DNA of 64,000 nt from an uncultured Bacteroides sp. (GCA_900766195.1 CAAFUN010000006.1:158627-222626), one strand, 5' to 3'; numbered from the stretch's first letter, positions 17,333-27,332 are shown. Notes: generated from the sequence alone by a model not told the origin. Translations and numbers: made by a program.

Positions 17333-18812
17333 TTATCACATTCTTCCCGATGAGTTTTTGTAATTGATTGAATATATTAGCATCCTTCAGATTTTCCCAA
17401 TAGTCCTGAAAGACAATGGCATTCTCTGTGAATAGTCCATCAGGTCCTTTTTTATAGATTCTGAGTTGGTGCTTATCACAGATTCCCATAAGCGCTGCTT
17501 CCAAAGGTCGGGCGTAAGATACTGCTTGATCAAAATCTTTTCTCAACTGACGAGGATTCTTAAAGTCAAGCTTGGCTTCTATCATGAAAGGAGCTTTAAT
17601 CTGTCGGCTTGATATTTCTTGAGGGAAGAAGACAAAGTCTGGAATAAACTTTTCTTTTCTACCCAATTTGATAGTTAGCTGTCTTTTCCAGTCAGTAGCA
17701 ACATACCCTAATTGTTCTAATATAGGGATAAGCAGCTGCTCTTCAACGTCCTTTTCGAATTTGACATGGACATCTAAATTGATTTCAGGAGATACAATCT
17801 GAGGAAGAGCACTATTGTCAAATCCCTTTTCTGCGAACATTCTCTGCAGATTTCGGTAATCCTCAATACTAAGTTCAACGCCATTCAGTCCCTGAAGGTT
17901 CTTACGCACAATAGGTGCGTTCTGCATGTACGCATCCGCCTTCAATTCTTTGGATGCAATGTGAGGTACTTCAATGCGATGACTTACTTTGATACGGTCG
18001 CAATACATATCAAAGGGGTTAAACGAGGCATCTTGAATGGCTCTCCACACCGAATGAATATGGCTATGGGGAGACAATGCATAAACTACCACAATATCAC
18101 CACGCTGCGTATTGGCATTGCATTGCCATACGCTTGTGTCTTGCTTTAACGTCGTATCATAATCGCTCTTGCTAGCTCCCGCGAACCAAATACGACTGGG
18201 AGTGGGAAGCGAGGTGATATCCAATTCACTATTCGACAAGCATTCACGAGCATACCCGTAAAGCAATGCACAAACATCTTCTTTGCTAAGATTGTTCTCC
18301 TTACGGAATTCCTCCAAGGCATTGCAGATGATCATGTACAAATCGCATCTTTCTTCAATATCTTTTTGAAGAGGCAGTTCAGTAGGCACTTCTATTCCCA
18401 AAAGTCTACACGAATCCAAAAATGTGTTGAAATTGTGATTATACAGTATCGGATAAAATGACGAATCTTCAGTTAAGTTATACAGGGCTAAAGAAAGGTA
18501 AGGAATTAGCATAGGTCGTTTTCTTGCAGGCACTTCATTTTGTTTGAGATCTTCCATAATGGCATGAAAGAAGTCATTATCAAGAATCTCTTTTTCACCA
18601 AGGACATTATCTGCTCCTTCGAGTAAATCAAAGTAGAAGTCAATGAAATAGTCAAAATCGATTACATTCAAGTTTTCCTTTAAAGGCTCATAAATGGTCT
18701 TCATTTTTTCTAAGAAACAGTCTTCAGTCTCTTCGCCTGTAAAAGAGAACATTTGCTTCATTCTCTTTCCATCTTCAGATTGCTCTAAATAAATTTTCAA
18801 ATTATAATCCAT
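17328..18812 (-). CDS. EVE/PUA-like domain fused to a PD-(D/E)XK nuclease
   Basis: A 494-aa protein, last gene of the island's first cassette and 13 bp after the helicase gene. Residues 1-200 are helical and unrecognised. Residues about 206-326 resemble an EVE/PUA-like fold (RIWFAGASKSDYD, QRGDIVVVYAL, IVRKNLQGLNGVELSIEDYR); this fold reads modified bases in DNA or RNA. Residues about 345-470 are an HsdR-N-like PD-(D/E)XK nuclease: PDFVFF (D392), IEAKLD (E412, K414) and the QxxxY helix FDQAVSYA. The stop codon falls inside an IS982-like end, so the original C-terminus may have been altered. The nuclease call is good; the EVE assignment is my reading of weak similarity. A modification-dependent restriction role is inference. 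Confidence 0.7.
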   Translation of the reverse strand: MDYNLKIYLEQSEDGKRMKQMFSFTGEETEDCFLEKMKTIYEPLKENLNVIDFDYFIDFYFDLLEGADNVLGEKEILDNDFFHAIMEDLKQNEVPARKRPMLIPYLSLALYNLTEDSSFYPILYNHNFNTFLDSCRLLGIEVPTELPLQKDIEERCDLYMIICNALEEFRKENNLSKEDVCALLYGYARECLSNSELDITSLPTPSRIWFAGASKSDYDTTLKQDTSVWQCNANTQRGDIVVVYALSPHSHIHSVWRAIQDASFNPFDMYCDRIKVSHRIEVPHIASKELKADAYMQNAPIVRKNLQGLNGVELSIEDYRNLQRMFAEKGFDNSALPQIVSPEINLDVHVKFEKDVEEQLLIPILEQLGYVATDWKRQLTIKLGRKEKFIPDFVFFPQEISSRQIKAPFMIEAKLDFKNPRQLRKDFDQAVSYARPLEAALMGICDKHQLRIYKKGPDGLFTENAIVFQDYWENLKDANIFNQLQKLIGKNVIT

Positions 18813-18825
18813 ATGTCTATTTGTG

Positions 18826-21800
18826 TTATTGACAACGAATTATTTCCACAATCATCCCATTCACTGGATAATACACGTACTCCGCAATAACCTGCTTACC
18901 GGCTGCTTCCAATGCAGCATGATAGCGATCGAATTGGGGCTTGTAATTACCTGCGAAGTGGACATTGTCTTCCTTAGTTACTGAAGTCTCTGTGCCCGGG
19001 AATGTTTTGAAGTCAACCAACACACAGCCCTCCTTTGTCTCCCATACCAAGTCCATGGAACCACGAACGATTTGGTCGTCCTCCTCATGAGTGAATGCCA
19101 ATTCATGATACTGAGTGATGCAGGCATCATGTTTACTTGTGAGCCATTGAGTGAGATACTGACGGGCAGCTATGATTGCCTGTGTGTCAGGCAGTATTTT
19201 ATCAAAGTGGAAGGCAGATATCATCTGCTGGGCAGTCTGGAGGTCATGGGCTTCATCCTCCGTGCAGGCTGCGTAAATGTTATGAATGCAGTTGCCCACC
19301 TCACTCATATCCGGATTACCACATAAGGGAATTCGTTCGCCACGAGTGGCCACGAGTTCAACCTTTCCCTTCACTTGTAGACCGGTATTGCTAGGCGCAA
19401 TAAACTTATCGGGATAGACAGTTTCAGAAAGCGTACTAATATCAATATCCTTCAGGATGATTTCTGGTGTCTCAGAGTCATCTTTCTCATCTGCGCTTAT
19501 CGTTTTACCAATGGTAAAGGGAAGTCCGCAGTCAAAGAGGTCAACCACACCAATTGCAGGTATATCAGCCAAGTTAATACCCAAGTTATTAATCCAAGTC
19601 ATAGCCTTCTGAATACTCTTTTCTGCTTTCGAAGTAGTAATGAGTCTATCTTGTGCACGCGTCATACCCACATAAAGCAGACGGGCGGATTCCTCTAAAG
19701 CGATGCGCTTTATCTTGGCGAACGACTCATCTGCCCTGATTTCTACAGCGATGTCCTCGGGCACATTACTCTTTCCCCACGGCCAGGGAATCAGAGAGAT
19801 AATCATTTCAGGGAAAAGATTGTCCTTGGTGGGTTCGGCTGTACGGATCTTCTGAATGCCGAACACTCCCCTTTGTAAGTTTTTCCTATCTTCAACAACA
19901 TTTAGATCTAGTGAGAGGAGGATGACATTCTTCCACTGGAGACCTTTAGAGCCGTGATAGGTGCTGAGCACTACACCTTTGCTATCGCCCGCAGATGCAG
20001 CTTCCACACTTGATAGATAGTCAAGAAAACCAGTAGTTGTGGCACCCAATGTCATGGTCTGACAGTATTGCTCATACTTCTCGGCCAAGGCTACAATCTG
20101 ATAGAGGTTGGCTTCACGTTGTTCCCACCCAAAACCCCAACTCTTCATAACGGCTCGCAGGTTGAGTTCCACCAAAACACTTTCTACTTGGGCACTCACA
20201 CTTTGACTGGCCCATTCTTTGCGACGACTCAAGATCGACTTGATCAAAGGTTGCTTATTAAGCCATTCCACAGGCACTTCTTCCTCAGGAATCTCTTCAC
20301 CTGTTTCGGCTCGCCGGAGATATTTCTGATAGTCAGCCATATCCTGCAAACGGTCGTCGATTAGCTTGTTAAGTTTCCACCCTTGCTCAGTCAGAAACAC
20401 AATTTTAGCCTTGGCCAATTGGTTGTGTCCATCTACGATAAGGGTCAGAATCGCAGCCATAATCTCTGTCTCTTGTTGGTCGTTTAATGATCCAGCACCG
20501 TGATTAACAGGGATACCAATATCATTGAGAGCATGTGATAAGATACTCAATTCGTTATTAGAATAAGCCAATACAGCGATGTCGCTGTAGGGAATATGCT
20601 GTTCAATAAGCAAGTTCTTTATATGTGGAGCGATGCTAGCTAAAAAATCCTCTTTGTTCTTGTACGAAGATGCCCAGTGAATAAGATTGGGACCATCAGA
20701 TGTTTTCTCCCTATGCTCTTTGAGAGCTACCTTACTTGGATCGAGTTTACCAGCAAAGACCCAGGTAAAGACACTGTTGCAGAGATTCACTACGTCAGGT
20801 TCAGAACGGAAGGAAGTATCAAGTGATTCCACGCTTCCCGTGGGTATCATGTTGACAACGGCTTCAGTAAGATCCGTGTCTGCTCCACGGAATCCATAGA
20901 TGGCTTGTTTGGAGTCACCACACCAATAAGATTCTTCCACTAGCTCACTTAGACTATTGAAGATATCCACCTGCACGGGGCTAGAGTCCTGAAATTCATC
21001 CACCATGAGACATTTATAGCGTCCACTGATTTCATCGGCGATGTCGGGACGCTTCAGTAACTCTAAGAAATAATATTCCATGTCGTTAAAGTCGATGATG
21101 CGATGCTCTTGCTTGTACGTTTTGTACTGCTCGCGCCATTTGTCGGCCATGGCATAGATGCGCTTGACAACAGTGATGATTAAATCATAGATTTGACGAC
21201 TGTGCCAGATGCCGACAGCTTCGACAATGAGGTTGGGTAACTCGGGCGCTTTCTTACTATAACCAGTAGGTAGTTTTTTCAAAAAAGAGCCCAAGGCAAT
21301 GAAATCCTCTATCCCCCAAGTACGCTTCTGAAGGTAATCGTTGGCTGTGGTCTTACGGTCAGTAGCTATGCCCGTTGACTCAGTAGAAGCTATATTTACG
21401 ATGGCTTTGAGAGCAGAAAGAAAACGATCCGGACTTAGATCGAAATCATGGTCGGGCTTAAAAAACTTCGCCATTTGAGTAATGGAGTATTCCTTGGAAT
21501 GTTTCATATCCACTACGCGATAGGCTACAGCCTTCTCAATAATGCTGCTGAGCCAATCTTTCCAAAACATCTCATACGGACGCTCTTGAAAGCCATTCTC
21601 TTTATGCATGAGGCTAAAAGCGTTACGAAATTTTCGGAACAGTTTGATGTCATCGACGGTAGGCAGTGCAGCCAAGCTCTGATTGATATAGAATTTTGTG
21701 CTGTCTTCGTCCATCACATTCATTTCGGGGCTAAGGCCCAACAAGTACCAATAGCGTTTGATGAAATTCTCACCTATAGAATGAACCGTACCGATGACAG

Positions 21801-22014
21801 CTTGGTCGAGCATTGCCGCTTTGTCTTGCAGCCCCTCTTCATAGAGCACAGCGCGAGCACGCTCTTTGAAGTCAGCTGCGGCAGCTGTTGTGAAGGTCGT
21901 GAGAATAACCTCAGCGGGATTTAGACCTTCGCGGATTCTATCAGCCAACACATGGGTCAACTTATAGGTCTTACCGCTTCCGGCACCTGCATTATAATAT
22001 CTTACATTCTTCAT
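18826..22014 (-). CDS. AddA/RecB-like UvrD-family helicase-nuclease
   Basis: A 1062-aa superfamily 1 helicase fused to a C-terminal nuclease. Motif I is AGAGSGKTYKL (residues 8-18), motif II MVDEFQD (about 337-343), motif III GDSKQAIYGFRGA, motif V STYHGSKGLQW and motif VI LLYVGMTRAQ. The C-terminal RecB-type nuclease has VRGSMDLVWETKEGCVLVDF with KT following, then QFDRYHAAL. The ATG at 22014 is chosen because it overlaps the upstream TGA by 4 bp; an in-frame ATG at 22035 would lengthen the overlap. With the AddB-like gene it should form a two-nuclease helicase complex that resects double-strand ends. It could be the housekeeping AddA, but its setting between IS remnants and its third partner point to an accessory copy. 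Confidence 0.85.
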   Translation of the reverse strand: MKNVRYYNAGAGSGKTYKLTHVLADRIREGLNPAEVILTTFTTAAAADFKERARAVLYEEGLQDKAAMLDQAVIGTVHSIGENFIKRYWYLLGLSPEMNVMDEDSTKFYINQSLAALPTVDDIKLFRKFRNAFSLMHKENGFQERPYEMFWKDWLSSIIEKAVAYRVVDMKHSKEYSITQMAKFFKPDHDFDLSPDRFLSALKAIVNIASTESTGIATDRKTTANDYLQKRTWGIEDFIALGSFLKKLPTGYSKKAPELPNLIVEAVGIWHSRQIYDLIITVVKRIYAMADKWREQYKTYKQEHRIIDFNDMEYYFLELLKRPDIADEISGRYKCLMVDEFQDSSPVQVDIFNSLSELVEESYWCGDSKQAIYGFRGADTDLTEAVVNMIPTGSVESLDTSFRSEPDVVNLCNSVFTWVFAGKLDPSKVALKEHREKTSDGPNLIHWASSYKNKEDFLASIAPHIKNLLIEQHIPYSDIAVLAYSNNELSILSHALNDIGIPVNHGAGSLNDQQETEIMAAILTLIVDGHNQLAKAKIVFLTEQGWKLNKLIDDRLQDMADYQKYLRRAETGEEIPEEEVPVEWLNKQPLIKSILSRRKEWASQSVSAQVESVLVELNLRAVMKSWGFGWEQREANLYQIVALAEKYEQYCQTMTLGATTTGFLDYLSSVEAASAGDSKGVVLSTYHGSKGLQWKNVILLSLDLNVVEDRKNLQRGVFGIQKIRTAEPTKDNLFPEMIISLIPWPWGKSNVPEDIAVEIRADESFAKIKRIALEESARLLYVGMTRAQDRLITTSKAEKSIQKAMTWINNLGINLADIPAIGVVDLFDCGLPFTIGKTISADEKDDSETPEIILKDIDISTLSETVYPDKFIAPSNTGLQVKGKVELVATRGERIPLCGNPDMSEVGNCIHNIYAACTEDEAHDLQTAQQMISAFHFDKILPDTQAIIAARQYLTQWLTSKHDACITQYHELAFTHEEDDQIVRGSMDLVWETKEGCVLVDFKTFPGTETSVTKEDNVHFAGNYKPQFDRYHAALEAAGKQVIAEYVYYPVNGMIVEIIRCQ

Positions 22015-24719
22015 AAGAAATAGCTTTTGAAACATGAATAATTGGAGAAGCCGTTGATGGAATGAAGCTCTTCATCGATGTAATCGGGAGACAAGGGCAC
22101 GAGTCCTTTCTCTTCTTGGTCCTTCACATAAGGAATATCTTCGAGCAGACAACCTTCTGCTTTTTCTATAATGCCTTGAAGCAGTTGTTCACGGCGGTAA
22201 CGATAGGAATTCTTGATTTTCAGCAGCAAGGCATCTTCATTAGCCGGAGTGATATGTTCTACATGGGTACCCTCAGCAATACGAGCACTGGTAGTGAAAA
22301 GCTTATGCCAAGGCATGGTGAAGTAAGCTATGCCCACTACTGGCTTTTCATTCTCTAAAGAGATAAGATGCTCATAAATAGCCAACTGCATAGATGCATT
22401 TTTCTCCAACAGTCCTTTATGATATTTACGGCTCGATGTCCATTTGAAGTCAAACACGAAAATCTCACCTAGTTGATTCCGCAAAGTCATATCCACAAAG
22501 CCATTGACAGTAGGATCCAACGTTTTATCCTTCATTAGACCAATGTTATTGCTCACTTGAAGCTCTCGTCCCACTACGGTCAATCCGTTCGTTTTGATAA
22601 TTTGCAGCAAAGCATCCAGACATTCCTTCAGTTGGTCACAGAAAAGGTGCCACTCAATAATGTTTTCTTGTAGCAACAAAATAGCTCCCTTCTCCTCCGT
22701 CATGCGCTGGAAGGTTTCCATGAAGTGGCTCGTAATATTGGCCTCTATATCTTGAGCACTGCCCTTGAAGAGCTCTTCAATAACAGCATGCGCTACGGTA
22801 CCTTTCACAGTTGCTACAGCATCCATCTCGGCCGATGAACGGTCGCGAAGCTTCAAGATACGGTCCATCACGTAATCCAGCGGATACTGGATGAGATTCT
22901 CAAGCGAGGAATAACTCTCTGTGACGGGCATTTCAATGAGGTGCTTGTTTTTGAGATTCACCTCAATACCCTCAGTATGATTATCCACATTCTTGACGAT
23001 TTTCTTTTCAGCCTTGCTATTATCGGGGTACACATAAACCGAGGACAGGCTTTTAGGAAAGACCTGTTCCAAACGAATGAGAAGCGGATGTTTAGCTACA
23101 ACGTCTCCCTTGCTGGTATCGGTAACGATGAGCACCAATTGCTTTTTGCATTTCAATATGGGGCGAAGCATGGTACGCATCATCGTTTCATTGAAAGCCG
23201 TCTCATCCCAAAACTTACATCCTTGTTTTGTAAGCGCTTGCTTTTCTACTTCATTAAGAAAGTCAGTAGTGAGCACGGTGGTTGAGCTGTTGTAACAGTC
23301 TGTCCACAATATCTTATCGGTGGCTTCAACAATATCCGCAGTAGCTACCGTCCAGCGTGAACCAGCCTGACAGTCATAGATGGCAAAGTCCGTACTCGAA
23401 TAAAGAGCACTGGTCCATCCTTCAAGCTTGCGGAAAGAAATGATGGCATCATCCGCCTCTTCTTCAACGATAGAAACCAATGATTTGCAGAGGCCGGCCA
23501 CCTTTGCCAGCTGACTGCGATTGATCGGATCCATATCTTCAAGGTTGGACATCATTCCGCACCAGTTATTAAGACTGTTGATGAAAATGAGCAAGGTTTG
23601 CTTATCTACACCCTCAGCTTCGGGCGTAGGGATAAATATCTCCAATGAATGATCCAGTTTCTTCATTGCTGCATCAGCTTGATCATCATCGTCTGTCTCC
23701 TTTTTAATCTTTCTGCGATAGCTATCAATAGCCTCTCTGTACTCCTCATTTTTATAACCGCCTGTATTGAGCAGCACCTTGACCAAGTTTCTACGTAATT
23801 CGCTCTTGATGGGATGGATAGGCATCAACAGCCAAGAGATGAGGTTACGGATATTAAAAGGATACTCAAAGAGACTCAAGCCCAGCTTGAAGAGTTGGGC
23901 AATCTGTGGATGGCCATTAGTGATGCTGCTACCCGAGGTAGGTTGTTGAAGCATACGCTGCACATTATCCAGCAACTTGCCATCTGCAGTGATATATACA
24001 TTGAAGTCATCTTTAGGTTGAGAAGCTATATAGCGAGCGGCATCCAGTTCGGTCGCAAACTTCCAAATTTGGAAAGATGAATCCTTCTCTTTCAGTTTAT
24101 CTTCCGATTCATTACTGATAATTAGCTTTTGCACACGCGAAAGGTTACTGCCTGCAGTAGCTAAGACTGCGTCTGATTCGTACACAATCTCAGTTCCTGT
24201 AGCTTGTAGGGTATTTAATAATTGAACGATGGCAGGCGGCAAGCCATTCTCATCTCGGGAGGAAACTAGAATACGGCTCTTATGCTGAAGAGGATTCTGC
24301 TTCAACAAGAGCGGTAGGATATATTCCAATCGGTCGCCAAGGGCCGGTGCTTGGAAATACTCCTCTACTTCCACCAATACCTCTAGACGCCTGCTGGGTT
24401 GTTGCATCTTTGCTTGCCAACCATTAGCACGCAAGGTATCACGCCATTTTAGGCATTCATTACTTACCCCCAGACCATTCTTTTCCCATGAGTCCGTAAG
24501 GATATTCTTTCCTTTAGCCATCACCTTGCGGAAAGCAGCATAATAAGCTGCCTGACGGTCGGTGGTGCTGATTTCTTCGTGATGGATGCCCAAGTGAAGC
24601 TCTAACAGGCTGAGCAGCCCTTCGAGGTTTACCACAGTATGATCAAGACAGATGCCACCATGAGCCTTGAGGTCTACAAAAGCATTGTTCGTATAGTTTA
24701 ATCCGAAGTATATTTCCAT
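22011..24719 (-). CDS. AddB-like PD-(D/E)XK nuclease
   Basis: A 902-aa protein laid out like the AddB/RexB partners of AddA helicases: a long degenerate helicase-like N-terminal part and a nuclease near the C-terminus (about residues 640-850). Nuclease features are GTVAHAVIEELFK, a GFVDMTL aspartate, FVFDFKWT and MQLAIYEHL (QxxxY). I see no Walker A and none of the four cysteines that bind iron-sulfur in Bacillus AddB. It overlaps the helicase gene by 4 bp. Its start lies 12 bp after a 52-codon ORF, so four genes probably share one transcript. The AddB relationship rests on domain order and neighbours more than on strong motifs outside the nuclease. Confidence 0.78.
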   Translation of the reverse strand: MEIYFGLNYTNNAFVDLKAHGGICLDHTVVNLEGLLSLLELHLGIHHEEISTTDRQAAYYAAFRKVMAKGKNILTDSWEKNGLGVSNECLKWRDTLRANGWQAKMQQPSRRLEVLVEVEEYFQAPALGDRLEYILPLLLKQNPLQHKSRILVSSRDENGLPPAIVQLLNTLQATGTEIVYESDAVLATAGSNLSRVQKLIISNESEDKLKEKDSSFQIWKFATELDAARYIASQPKDDFNVYITADGKLLDNVQRMLQQPTSGSSITNGHPQIAQLFKLGLSLFEYPFNIRNLISWLLMPIHPIKSELRRNLVKVLLNTGGYKNEEYREAIDSYRRKIKKETDDDDQADAAMKKLDHSLEIFIPTPEAEGVDKQTLLIFINSLNNWCGMMSNLEDMDPINRSQLAKVAGLCKSLVSIVEEEADDAIISFRKLEGWTSALYSSTDFAIYDCQAGSRWTVATADIVEATDKILWTDCYNSSTTVLTTDFLNEVEKQALTKQGCKFWDETAFNETMMRTMLRPILKCKKQLVLIVTDTSKGDVVAKHPLLIRLEQVFPKSLSSVYVYPDNSKAEKKIVKNVDNHTEGIEVNLKNKHLIEMPVTESYSSLENLIQYPLDYVMDRILKLRDRSSAEMDAVATVKGTVAHAVIEELFKGSAQDIEANITSHFMETFQRMTEEKGAILLLQENIIEWHLFCDQLKECLDALLQIIKTNGLTVVGRELQVSNNIGLMKDKTLDPTVNGFVDMTLRNQLGEIFVFDFKWTSSRKYHKGLLEKNASMQLAIYEHLISLENEKPVVGIAYFTMPWHKLFTTSARIAEGTHVEHITPANEDALLLKIKNSYRYRREQLLQGIIEKAEGCLLEDIPYVKDQEEKGLVPLSPDYIDEELHSINGFSNYSCFKSYFL

Positions 24720-24731
24720 TTGATTCGGTGA

Positions 24732-24890
24732 TTATTTGTTCCAATATGCTAAGTCATTGTGTTGAAAGCCCAATACATTCCAGTTATCATCTCCCATTTC
24801 GTCTAAGTTGAATTCTACGATGCTCCTCAAAAAGTGAAATACCGAGTAAGACGAGAAGCTTGGGTTCAATTTGAAAATGACAGTCTCCAT
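24732..24890 (-). CDS. Small 52-aa hypothetical protein heading the helicase-nuclease cassette
   Basis: An ATG at 24890 opens a 52-codon frame ending at 24732, 12 bp before the AddB-like start. The product begins METVIFKLNPSFSSYS and ends NDLAYWNK, and is rich in aromatic residues (Phe, Tyr, Trp). I recognise no family. The frame stays open upstream for several codons into the IS982-like end at 24909-24926, so this may be the remaining C-terminal part of a longer gene cut by the IS. Spacing and strand suggest co-transcription with the three genes downstream. Confidence 0.5.
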   Translation of the reverse strand: METVIFKLNPSFSSYSVFHFLRSIVEFNLDEMGDDNWNVLGFQHNDLAYWNK

Positions 24891-24908
24891 AATTTTATCT
24901 ATTCTTAA

Positions 24909-25240
24909 ACCTGAGTTCGAGATAAGAAATTAAAATATAAAATTGGCAATCACATGATTAATCTGCATATTTATGACGCTATAAATCAATAAAATACAAC
25001 ATTGATTCAAGATGAAAACCGTAGACAAAGTTATCGAAATTTTCTGCATAGCAGATGATTTTGATGAGAATATTCCATTGACGTTCAAAACCAATTAGAA
25101 AGCAAGGCTGGCGCGAAGCGGCGTAATCATTCTTGCAATCTCTCTGATAGCGAAATTGTGGCTATTTAATTTGTTCCCATTCTGGCACATTCCATAAGTT
25201 CAAGAATTATGACCTGAGTTCGGGATAAGCAATTAAATAA
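24909..25240 (+). mobile_element. IS982-family remnants with two left ends
   Basis: A left-end repeat (ACCTGAGTTCGAGATAAG, 24909-24926) leads into a transposase start at 25012 (MKTVDKVIEIFC, stopped by TAG at 25096-25098) and further decayed coding sequence. A second left end (ACCTGAGTTCGGGATAAG) follows at 25212-25229 in the same orientation and loses similarity near 25240. The sequence closely parallels 29662-29965. The element is dead. It separates the two island cassettes and supplies the DNA 18 bp upstream of the 52-aa ORF. Confidence 0.8.
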
Positions 25241-25292
25241 ATAGTTCCAATTGGTTTTGTTTTTCTATCTTGTACAAAGATCTCTCGTGTGT

Positions 25293-25886
25293 CTACAATT
25301 CTAACAAAACGGGATTGTTTGATAGCTTATATTCTTCGTTAACTACCGAAGCATTGATAAAAGTAGTATGGTCAATCTTTTCAATGCCATAAGCATTGTG
25401 TATATGTCCGAACAGATGATACTTAGGTTGGATTGATAACACTTTTTGTAACAGAATAAGGTCTCCATAATTGATATTTTCCGAGGAATCCAACACATAA
25501 AAAGGTGGTTGATGCGTTATTAGAATATCTATATTAGTTGGCATCTTTTGTATATTTTCATCATATTCTCCTAATAAAACATCTCCCATAAACAAAGGCA
25601 TTCCGTAGAAGTTTACACCCTCAATACTTACACCCGAATTACATAAATAGAAACAATTATCAGGCAAACCCTCCAAATCTGCACCTTGCAAGCAGTCATC
25701 ATGATTGCCAGCGATGAATATCTTGTACTTGTAGGGCAGACAAGCGAACCATCCAATAAAATCGAAAAATTCCGCTTCCGTTCCAGAAAAAGAAAAATCA
25801 CCAGAATGGATGATAATATCTGCAAAAGGTAAGTTTACTAATCGATTATGCTGGCTATGTGTGTCGGATAGATGTAGAATCTTCAT
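25293..25886 (-). CDS. Calcineurin-like metallophosphoesterase
   Basis: A 197-aa single-domain enzyme with the full dimetal motif set: SDTHSQHN (D-x-H), IIHSGDFS (G-D), AGNHDD (GNHD), LITHQPP (H) and FGHIHNAYG (G-H-x-H). The family hydrolyses phosphomono- or diesters with Mn or Fe, and includes nucleases and nucleotide phosphodiesterases. There is no signal peptide, so it is cytoplasmic. It is the last gene of the second island cassette, 163 bp after the PARG gene; the gap leaves co-transcription uncertain. A role in removing phosphates or cyclic phosphates left by the partner nucleases, or in degrading ADP-ribose products, is conceivable but unsupported. Confidence 0.85.
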   Translation of the reverse strand: MKILHLSDTHSQHNRLVNLPFADIIIHSGDFSFSGTEAEFFDFIGWFACLPYKYKIFIAGNHDDCLQGADLEGLPDNCFYLCNSGVSIEGVNFYGMPLFMGDVLLGEYDENIQKMPTNIDILITHQPPFYVLDSSENINYGDLILLQKVLSIQPKYHLFGHIHNAYGIEKIDHTTFINASVVNEEYKLSNNPVLLEL

Positions 25887-26049
25887 TGTTAATTTTTAAT
25901 ACTACTATTTCATTCATAATAACATCGTTTAAAGTCCACTTCTTTTGCAGACTATTATTGTTAATCCCGCTCTTAAGGCTTCGCGAGTGTTTTGCCATGT
26001 AAGGTAGGTTATATTGATTATTGAAAATGCGGTATAGGTATATTCATTA

Positions 26050-27312
26050 TTACAAATCATTTTCAAATTCCTTGAAAAACGGCAAGATATTTCCTTCCGG
26101 ATTATGTTCTTGCCATGCGTTATGATCATCGATAATGGCAAATACAACCAATCGGAATCTGTTTCTAAATTCGGATTCGAAGAAAACTTCTTTAAATAAC
26201 CGGGCAACATGGTGGGGTGGATTCTGAAATGCTCCGCAACCAAATGCACTCAATACCAGACAGTCGTGATTAAATTCGCCAGCAATCCTTATAATAGTTC
26301 TGATTTTCTCTTTAGTAGGTTCTATCAATTCATCTGCTATATAAAACTTTCCGTCCGAATATTCGAGTTTAGGTTTATTGATTGCAGGAACGCTAACAAT
26401 TGAAAGTTCAAAAGGATTTCGCAGAAAACGATATCCGCTATTTTCAGAACTTCTTACTATAAATACTCTTTTGGAATAAATGCATCCAGTATTTCTATCT
26501 AGTGGATAACTATTTTTGGGGTCTTTCTTAATACCATATTCTTCAGCGTAATCTGCAAATTGATAAAGAGAATGAAAAAGATTGCTTCTTCTAAAAATGT
26601 TTTCTTCTTGTGCTCCTGCTCCACCCAATACACCTCCACCTGGATTCTGTCGACTTGCCATATTAAGCATACAAACATTATATCCGAGATTTTTCAACAA
26701 TTCTGCTGTCTCAATGCAATCTGCTTCAATAACTGAGAATTTTGTTTGATGATTGCTTGTTTCTGGATATAATTTACGGGGCGTTTTGAAAAAATAGGTG
26801 TTAAATATCGTAGCTTCGGTATCCAATTCTATAAGCTTCCCATTACAGACATATTTATTTTGTTTAAACAAGTCAACAGTCTGCTGGAATACATCTGCAC
26901 GCATTTCTCGAAATCCTGTTTTTTTACTCGAAGCTATTTTAAAACATTTTACCCACTCGCTAGGAGAAAATGAGCTCACCATTACTTGTTTCTTGTCATT
27001 TTTGTGATAAACATAAGCCTTGTCTTGCTTCAACCATTCGCAAGGCAAAGTCGGTTCTACTTCAACAACACAGAAGTCTTGCCATTGTTTGATACCGCCT
27101 TTTTCGACAATTCCTACCAAGCCAAAGTCCTCACATTCTTTCACGAGCGATTCCATATCCCACGGACTCATTGCAGTTTTCATTACAATATAGTTGTCAT
27201 GCGCCAGAATGGTTTCACTGTTTAGCTTATATTGTTTAAATCCGCCAGGATATTTTTTTTCAATATTCTCGATTGGTATAATCAGATTTATAAATGCTGT
27301 TTCGATTGCCAT
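26050..27312 (-). CDS. Microbial-type poly(ADP-ribose) glycohydrolase with N-terminal extension
   Basis: A 420-aa protein. Residues about 190-410 are the TIGR02452-type PARG domain: NMASRQNPGGGVLGGAGAQE gives the catalytic GGG...QEE signature (glycines 225-227, glutamates 236-237), and LVLSAFGCGAFQNPP is the C-terminal macrodomain loop. These enzymes remove ADP-ribose from proteins, or in some systems from nucleic acid. Residues 1-190 are an additional unrecognised domain, longer than in the minimal family. The start is 20 bp after the exonuclease gene. Finding it with two nucleases suggests that ADP-ribosylation is signalled or reversed in this cassette, yet no ADP-ribosyltransferase is visible nearby. 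Confidence 0.85.
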   Translation of the reverse strand: MAIETAFINLIIPIENIEKKYPGGFKQYKLNSETILAHDNYIVMKTAMSPWDMESLVKECEDFGLVGIVEKGGIKQWQDFCVVEVEPTLPCEWLKQDKAYVYHKNDKKQVMVSSFSPSEWVKCFKIASSKKTGFREMRADVFQQTVDLFKQNKYVCNGKLIELDTEATIFNTYFFKTPRKLYPETSNHQTKFSVIEADCIETAELLKNLGYNVCMLNMASRQNPGGGVLGGAGAQEENIFRRSNLFHSLYQFADYAEEYGIKKDPKNSYPLDRNTGCIYSKRVFIVRSSENSGYRFLRNPFELSIVSVPAINKPKLEYSDGKFYIADELIEPTKEKIRTIIRIAGEFNHDCLVLSAFGCGAFQNPPHHVARLFKEVFFESEFRNRFRLVVFAIIDDHNAWQEHNPEGNILPFFKEFENDL

Positions 27313-27332
27313 AATATTTCTTTTTTTAATAT

